Source: an uncultured Lachnospiraceae bacterium (GTDB lineage: Bacteria > Bacillota > Clostridia > Lachnospirales > Lachnospiraceae). From it: a DNA stretch of 64,000 bases. The notes beneath the pieces are model-generated. The model was not told the DNA's origin. It saw only the letters and a program-made list of their open reading frames with translations, and did not search any database. Of this stretch, positions 60,832 to 64,000 are shown one piece after another. The translations under genes were made by a program, and so were the position numbers. The DNA lies in NCBI GenBank assembly GCA_947589305.1, contig CANQAP010000003.1, positions 124,001 through 188,000 of the forward strand, written 5' to 3'. Every line of letters starts with the position of its first letter. Position 1 is the stretch's first letter.

Positions 60832-62184
60832 TTATTCTGTTTTATTCTGAAGGTAATCCTGTACCGCTAAACGCTCCAATTCCTCTTTTGTATTCTTCTC
60901 CGGACAATCTAAGACCTGCTCTAATAGATCATTCAAAACCTTTCCCATCTCCGGTCCAGCCGGAATGCCTAACTCCATCAGACGCTTCCCGTCTATACGT
61001 AATTCTTTGACGGAAAGACACTCGCCGTCTTCCTGTATTTCCCGCCACATTTGGGACATTCTGTTCCACTCCTGCAATTTCTCTTCCCGTCTGTAGCCGC
61101 TCTGTCCCAAGATATCCGCGCGGCGAAGCCTGCTATAATCTTCAAATAGATCCGGTCCCATATGATGTAACGCTTTGCGGAATGCCCGCTTTGAAAGATT
61201 TCCCTGCAAACCGAAATCATGCCATTCCACCAGCCGCTCCACACGATGAACCGTTTCATTATCTAGTTTCATACGACGCAGCACCGCATGCGCCATTTCT
61301 TTTCCCTTCGCCGGATGCCCGTAAAAATGATCCGCCCCCTCTGCATCCGTCGTCCGGCACAGCGGCTTCGCAACGTCATGCAAGAGTGCCGCCCAACGCA
61401 GAACCGGCTTCGGATCCACATGTTTCATCACTTCTATCGTATGACGCCCTACATCATAGCAATGATGCTCCGTATGCTGAGGCGTCTCCATCATGGCATC
61501 AAATTCCGGCAACACCACCTGCGTGATCCCCAATTCATAGGCTTCGATCAATTTTTCCGGATGATCGGAGGTAATCAGTTTTGTCAGTTCTGCCTGTATG
61601 CGTTCCGCGCTGATCGCGCGCAAAGATTCCGCCTGCTCCCTGATCGCCCGCCGGGTATCCTCTGCGATCACAAAATCCCGCTGCGCGGCAAAACGTACCG
61701 CCCGCAGCATGCGCAACGCATCCTCCTGAAACCGCTCCCGCGCCGTCCCGACGCACCGAATGACACCCCGTTGTAAATCCTCCATCCCATGAAAGATATC
61801 GATCATTCCCTCCGCGTCATTGTATGCCATGGCATTCATCGTGAAATCCCTGCGTCGCAGATCTTCCGATAGGCTGGCGGTAAACGTCACGTCCTTTGGT
61901 CGCCTGTGATCCACATATACGCCGTCGATCCGATACGTCGTCACCTCAAAACCGACCTTGCCGATCATCACCGTTACGGTTCCGTGTGCGATTCCGGTGT
62001 CTACCGTCCGGCGAAACAATGCCTTTACCTGTTTGGGCGTGGCGGAGGTTGTAATATCCCAATCTTCAGGCGTCCTTCCCAACAGACTGTCTCTGACACA
62101 ACCGCCGACGATATACGCTTCGTATCCATGTCCGGTCAATGTATTTATAATGTATTTCGCCTCTTCCGGCATCCAAACCTTCAT
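60832..62184 (-). CDS. cca: CCA tRNA nucleotidyltransferase
   Basis: The enzyme adds or repairs the 3' CCA end of tRNAs. The 450-residue class II protein has the head motif YIVGGCVRDSLLGRTPEDWDIT with the catalytic DxD, followed by RRDFTMNAMAY and EDALRMLRAVRFAA. A C-terminal HD domain has ALLHDVAKP, which supports phosphatase or repair activity. The ATG at 62184 has GGAG 9 bases before it; the GTG at 62199 is part of that site. It lies between the LacI-GGDEF and cotS-like genes. Confidence 0.95.
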   Translation of the reverse strand: MKVWMPEEAKYIINTLTGHGYEAYIVGGCVRDSLLGRTPEDWDITTSATPKQVKALFRRTVDTGIAHGTVTVMIGKVGFEVTTYRIDGVYVDHRRPKDVTFTASLSEDLRRRDFTMNAMAYNDAEGMIDIFHGMEDLQRGVIRCVGTARERFQEDALRMLRAVRFAAQRDFVIAEDTRRAIREQAESLRAISAERIQAELTKLITSDHPEKLIEAYELGITQVVLPEFDAMMETPQHTEHHCYDVGRHTIEVMKHVDPKPVLRWAALLHDVAKPLCRTTDAEGADHFYGHPAKGKEMAHAVLRRMKLDNETVHRVERLVEWHDFGLQGNLSKRAFRKALHHMGPDLFEDYSRLRRADILGQSGYRREEKLQEWNRMSQMWREIQEDGECLSVKELRIDGKRLMELGIPAGPEMGKVLNDLLEQVLDCPEKNTKEELERLAVQDYLQNKTE

Positions 62185-62243
62185 ACCATTCATCTCCACG
62201 TTCCGAACCGTTTCCTGAACGGAATGCCCCGGTATTTCGGGGA

Positions 62244-64000
62244 TTATTTTCGATCCGGCTTTATGATCTCTTTGCTCCGCAGCTTCTTTGCCTCATACAG
62301 ATCATCATCCGCGTTATCCAGAAATGCAGCCAACTGCCCGTCCGGCATAAAACTCTGTGTATATCCCCCGATCGTCATTCTGATATAATATGGTTTCTCG
62401 CAGGCGGCGTTAAACATCTCCATATGGTCGGATACCTGTTGCCGGAGCATTTTCATATTCACCGGCTCTTCCCGAATGGCAAGGATCGCAAATTCATCCC
62501 CGCCGATCCTTGCAATCACATCTTCTTTCTCAAAAATATCACCCAGCATTTTTGCAATGGACTGTAAGGCAAAATCACCTTCCCGGTGTCCGAACCGGTC
62601 ATTGACAATCTTTAAGTTATCCATATCCGCATATACCGTCAGGATATATTTTCCCTGATTATCATTATCCTGCAGAACCTCCTCTGCTTTCCACTCAAAG
62701 CCCCGCCGGTTCAGCAAACCGGTCAGCATATCCCGCTTCGAAACGGTATCTAACTGGATATTGTTCTGTTTTAACTGTTGCAGGCTTTCTTCCAGTTGTT
62801 TCTGAGTTTCCTCCTGAACCTGCATCAGACGGAGCATACGGACAGCGGCACCCATCTGGTATGCAATCGCTTCCATATGAAAATACTTATCAAACGGTAC
62901 TTCCATTAAGATCAGCCCATGCTGTGTATCTGTGGAAAACAGATCCATCAGCACCATCGTATAACGACGGTTCCTTGGCATATATCTATGATGATACAGC
63001 TTTTCGATCGGATACCGCTGGCTATGTCTCGGAATGGATGAAATCTTTCCGTCCCGCAAACACGCCTTTAAAAGAATTTCTTTCGGCGGCACCCATGTTT
63101 CCTCCGGCAAGTGCAGAGTCGCCTCCGGAAACAGGTACAGATAACATGTCTGAATGCCCAACGCTTCCAGTCCGTCTAAGAGCTTTGTATAGTTCTGATC
63201 GACATATTTATCAAAGCTGAACATATTACTGGAAATCAGATTGGCTGCCCGGCTCTCTCTTAGAATCCGTTCGATCGACGCGTCAAACAACGGCTTCATA
63301 GTCTCCGGCATCTGTCCGGTTCCCCCTGCCGAAGCTCTCGGGATAAACTGCACCTTCACATCATGATCCATCGGTTGGTGAGTCTTTAGTTTTTGTACTC
63401 CTCCGAGTACCGCCTGTCGTCCCAGATTACTTGCGTCTGCCCGTACGGTAGCCAGTGGAGGATCCATTTTGTAAGCATACGACAGATCATCAAAGCCAAC
63501 TACTGCAATATCTTCTCCGATACGGAGATTCCTCTGTTTTAAAACTTCATATACGCAGTACGCCACCTCATCATCCACACATACAATGGCGTCGATATCC
63601 GGGTTGTGATCCAAAAGGGCATTTACCGGTCCCTCACTCCATCGCGTCATATTACAATGCTCAATCAATTCTTCCCGCACCGGTATCCCGTGTTCCTGAA
63701 GCGTCTGCCGATAGCTTTCTTCCCGCTCTCTGGCATCTTCATTTTCCTGATACCCTGCGAGGCAGCCGATATGCTTCCGTCCGTGTTTGATCAAATACTC
63801 TACCGAATCTTTCACTCCGGCAGCATTATCGTAAATGACATATTCATATCCATCCTCATGCGACGCAAGCGTAATAATGGGGATATCGCTAAAGTAATCC
63901 AAAAAGGCTCTTCTTCGTTTGATTGTGGAAGAATAACCGATCGACCCGATCGCTATGATCAGCAGATCCAGTTCTTCCGGAAACACATACGTAAATAATG
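62244..64000 (-). CDS. LacI-type sensor fold fused to GGDEF (5' end cut by right edge)
   Basis: The frame is open to the right edge, so the N-terminus is missing. The visible protein of about 585 residues has a periplasmic-binding-like fold of the LacI-regulator type (about 1-235: DLLIIAIGSIG, HIGCLAGYQENEDAREREESY, DAIVCVDDEVAYCVYEVL, VAVVGFDDLSYA). An unrecognised middle domain, a coiled coil (EETQKQLEESLQQLKQ), and a GGDEF domain with YADMDNLKIVNDRFGH and ARIGGDEF follow. The cyclase looks active and lacks an RxxD site at the usual position. Whether a DNA-binding helix-turn-helix precedes it cannot be seen. It probably senses a sugar-like ligand in the cytoplasm. Confidence 0.88.
   Translation of the reverse strand, partial: LFTYVFPEELDLLIIAIGSIGYSSTIKRRRAFLDYFSDIPIITLASHEDGYEYVIYDNAAGVKDSVEYLIKHGRKHIGCLAGYQENEDAREREESYRQTLQEHGIPVREELIEHCNMTRWSEGPVNALLDHNPDIDAIVCVDDEVAYCVYEVLKQRNLRIGEDIAVVGFDDLSYAYKMDPPLATVRADASNLGRQAVLGGVQKLKTHQPMDHDVKVQFIPRASAGGTGQMPETMKPLFDASIERILRESRAANLISSNMFSFDKYVDQNYTKLLDGLEALGIQTCYLYLFPEATLHLPEETWVPPKEILLKACLRDGKISSIPRHSQRYPIEKLYHHRYMPRNRRYTMVLMDLFSTDTQHGLILMEVPFDKYFHMEAIAYQMGAAVRMLRLMQVQEETQKQLEESLQQLKQNNIQLDTVSKRDMLTGLLNRRGFEWKAEEVLQDNDNQGKYILTVYADMDNLKIVNDRFGHREGDFALQSIAKMLGDIFEKEDVIARIGGDEFAILAIREEPVNMKMLRQQVSDHMEMFNAACEKPYYIRMTIGGYTQSFMPDGQLAAFLDNADDDLYEAKKLRSKEIIKPDRK

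Noticed and set aside
62221-62245. Hairpin CCCCG/CGGGG between the LacI-GGDEF gene and cca
   Set aside because: The stem has only five pairs and no T run on the strand of the genes.

Overview
The window looks like chromosome of a spore-forming Clostridia member, most likely Lachnospiraceae. The evidence is moderate GC, AGGAGG-type ribosome binding sites, sporulation and germination genes (spoIID, a spoIIQ-like gene, spoIIR, a gerA-type operon, a cotS-like gene), a long Gram-positive-type SRP RNA, a T-box before ileS, an S-box (SAM-I) riboswitch before metK, and families typical of that group (DUF4358, DUF6128, cellobiose phosphorylase). The genus cannot be fixed from the sequence alone. No tRNA, complete rRNA, IS element, prophage or CRISPR array was seen.

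Layout. 1-7 kb: end of an unknown gene, cell-wall enzymes (M23 hydrolase, amidase), shikimate kinase, a flavin reductase, a small HD hydrolase and a DUF4358/SGNH pair. 7-11 kb: aldose-1-epimerase-like gene, cellobiose phosphorylase and acyl carrier protein. 11-15 kb: forespore engulfment cluster with an L,D-transpeptidase between spoIID and spoIIQ. 15-20 kb: rubrerythrin, KtrAB potassium uptake, glycogen phosphorylase. 20-26 kb: T-box-controlled type 2 ileS and small housekeeping genes. 26-32 kb: malQ, plsC, then a ddl-murI-DUF1934 cell-wall operon. 32-35 kb: two small membrane proteins followed by larB and larC of nickel-pincer cofactor synthesis. 35-38.5 kb: two cyclic-di-GMP genes. 38.7-43 kb: spoIIR and a three-gene germinant receptor operon with a good sigma-G promoter. 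43-45.6 kb: an AT-rich restriction-modification island. 45.7-50.4 kb: gntR, ispE, metK with its riboswitch, an HD protein and the SRP RNA. 50.4-64 kb: a binding-protein/diguanylate-cyclase pair, tadA, rsmA, tatD, secreted lipoproteins, cotS, cca and a LacI-fold GGDEF protein cut by the right edge.

Themes. Storage and plant-glucan breakdown (cellobiose phosphorylase, glycogen phosphorylase, MalQ) feed glucose-1-phosphate into glycolysis. Peptidoglycan precursors (Ddl, MurI) and remodelling enzymes are frequent. Four separate GGDEF proteins with four different sensor types lie within 29 kb, and none shows an RxxD inhibitory site at the usual place. Three items seem most worth pursuing: the lar operon with two unrecognised membrane proteins and an internal terminator, the solute-binding lipoprotein translationally coupled to a dCache-GGDEF protein, and the engulfment cluster in which both SpoIID and SpoIIQ appear to have lost catalytic residues while an intact L,D-transpeptidase lies between them. 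Start codons were chosen by hand from ribosome binding sites and often differ from the longest open frame.
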